A program made the position numbers and the translations under genes. The notes beneath the pieces were generated by a model. The model was not told the origin of the DNA, made no database searches, and saw only the letters and a list, made by a program, of their open reading frames with translations. A DNA stretch of 7,244 bases. Origin: Minisyncoccota bacterium. Its GTDB lineage: Bacteria > Verrucomicrobiota > Lentisphaeria > Oligosphaerales > MVZH01. The stretch lies in contig JAIPIM010000209.1 of NCBI GenBank assembly GCA_021734725.1, positions 1 to 7,244 of the forward strand. The letters run 5' to 3'. Below, one piece after another: positions 6,782 to 7,244 of this stretch; the stretch's first letter is position 1; the number at the start of each line of letters is the position of its first letter.

Positions 6782-6833
6782 ATCAGGAATCGGTGTAATA
6801 GATAAGCGCACACCTTACAAGCGGGAACCTGAT
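6782..6833 (-). repeat. Nested inverted repeat in the leader of the secretin gene
   Basis: The gap between the pseudopilin-like gene and the secretin gene holds two nested inverted repeats. The outer arms are ATCAGG and CCTGAT (6828-6833 with 6782-6787). The inner arms are GGTGT and ACACC (6810-6814 with 6792-6796), around a 13-nt loop. In RNA this could fold as an interrupted hairpin just after the upstream stop codon. No run of T follows it on the minus strand, so it is not a standard intrinsic terminator. It may be a processing or attenuation element, or chance. Confidence 0.3.
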
Positions 6834-6834
6834 T

Positions 6835-7244
6835 CTACAAGTGGCCATCTTCCCATTTCGGACGGCTCTTAAACACATTCCCGTTGTATGCCACATTTAG
6901 AAAGGGAATACTCTCCTGATTGTTGAATTGAGCACCGGGATTGTTCATTACACGATCGACATCGGCTACGTGCCATGCACAACGAATGACAGGAAACTGC
7001 GTACCGTTATAGCCGAGGTTAAGCTGAAAGTTTTTCATGGCACGCCAGGTGACCGCTTCGGTCGGGATGGGGGCTGAGCTTCCATCCGGGGCGGTGATGT
7101 GCGTAAAGGAGTGGGGTGCATCCGTGCATTCATAGAAGTAACTGATGCGGGTTACTTCGGAGTTGGGATCCACATCTACTCCGGTGTTCCCGGGGCGGTC
7201 GTACGCACTGCTGAAATCGCTGTCCGGTCGTGCAAGCCATTGAC
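6835..7244 (-). CDS. Probable type II secretion pseudopilin-like protein, C-terminal part (partial)
   Basis: The reading frame is open from the right edge to a TAG stop at 6837-6835 and gives 135 visible residues; the N-terminus lies outside the window. The fragment is soluble, rich in Asn, Asp and Pro, and has no membrane segment. It contains a region with PDSDFSSAYDRPGN, later SYFYECTDAPHSF, and near the end FPVIRCAWH followed by FLNVAYNGNVFKSRPKWED. I associate a buried Cys/His strand followed by an Asn-Gly turn and a closing aromatic strand with the C-terminal domain of GspG/GspH-like pseudopilins in Verrucomicrobiota and relatives. It lies 111 nt upstream of a secretin gene, which fits an exported substrate or tip subunit of the same machine. 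The prepilin signal that would prove this is not visible, so the role is inferred. It could instead be an unrelated secreted protein. Confidence 0.55.
   Translation of the reverse strand, partial: QWLARPDSDFSSAYDRPGNTGVDVDPNSEVTRISYFYECTDAPHSFTHITAPDGSSAPIPTEAVTWRAMKNFQLNLGYNGTQFPVIRCAWHVADVDRVMNNPGAQFNNQESIPFLNVAYNGNVFKSRPKWEDGHL

Noticed and set aside
6724..6813. Longer secretin start at 6813
   Set aside because: It would add 30 residues (starting MCAYLLHRF) ahead of an otherwise perfect lipoprotein signal peptide and reads through the AGGAG ribosome binding site. The start at 6723 is better supported.
6790..6825. Possible sigma-70-like promoter (TTGTAA with TATTAC) in front of the secretin
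   Set aside because: Only four of six bases match in each box and the spacing is 14 nt, so it is not distinguishable from chance.

Overview
The window carries one strand of genes: every gene I can support reads right to left (minus strand). Together they form a type II secretion / type IV pilus-like assembly operon. In transcription order they are: the C-terminal part of a probable pseudopilin-like protein (6835-7244, cut by the right edge); a lipoprotein secretin (5041-6723); a PilM-type actin-like ATPase fused to a PilN-like membrane and periplasmic region (2945-4951); a PilO/GspM-like bitopic protein (2124-3056); a PilP/GspC-like bitopic protein with a Pro-Lys-Glu linker (1462-2106); and a GspE/PilB assembly ATPase (1-1465, cut by the left edge). 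No RNA genes, CRISPR arrays, insertion sequences or phage genes were seen, and no stretch above 300 bases lacks a gene.

The organism is a diderm bacterium, because it has an outer-membrane secretin with a lipobox. I suspect the PVC superphylum (Verrucomicrobiota, Kiritimatiellota or Lentisphaerota). The PilO-like protein has the domain layout I recall for Akkermansia Amuc_1100. The partial pseudopilin-like protein has a C-terminal pattern (V-I-R-C-x-W-H, then L-N-V-A-Y-N-G-N-V-F) that I associate with pseudopilins of those phyla. This is inference from memory, not from a database search.

The gene products fit one envelope-spanning machine. The secretin would be the outer-membrane channel. 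The PilP/GspC-like protein, with its extended Pro-rich linker, would reach across the periplasm to it. The PilMN fusion and the PilO-like protein would form the inner-membrane platform, and the hexameric ATPase would drive pseudopilus or pilus polymerisation from the cytoplasm. The PilM-PilN fusion copies the domain order of GspL, yet its cytoplasmic part has PilM-like motifs, so the system mixes T2SS and T4P features. Spacing is tight: a 111-nt gap before the secretin, 89 nt between secretin and pilMN, a 112-nt overlap between pilMN and the PilO-like gene, 17 nt before the PilP-like gene, and an ATGA stop/start overlap before the ATPase gene.

Points worth a second look are the long pilMN/pilO overlap, which looks like a reading-frame slip or an indel; the Amuc_1100-like PilO; the expandable PEPK linker repeat; and a trinucleotide-repeat acidic insert inside the secretin domain. 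I did not find a wholly novel system; this is a divergent, hybrid version of a known machine.
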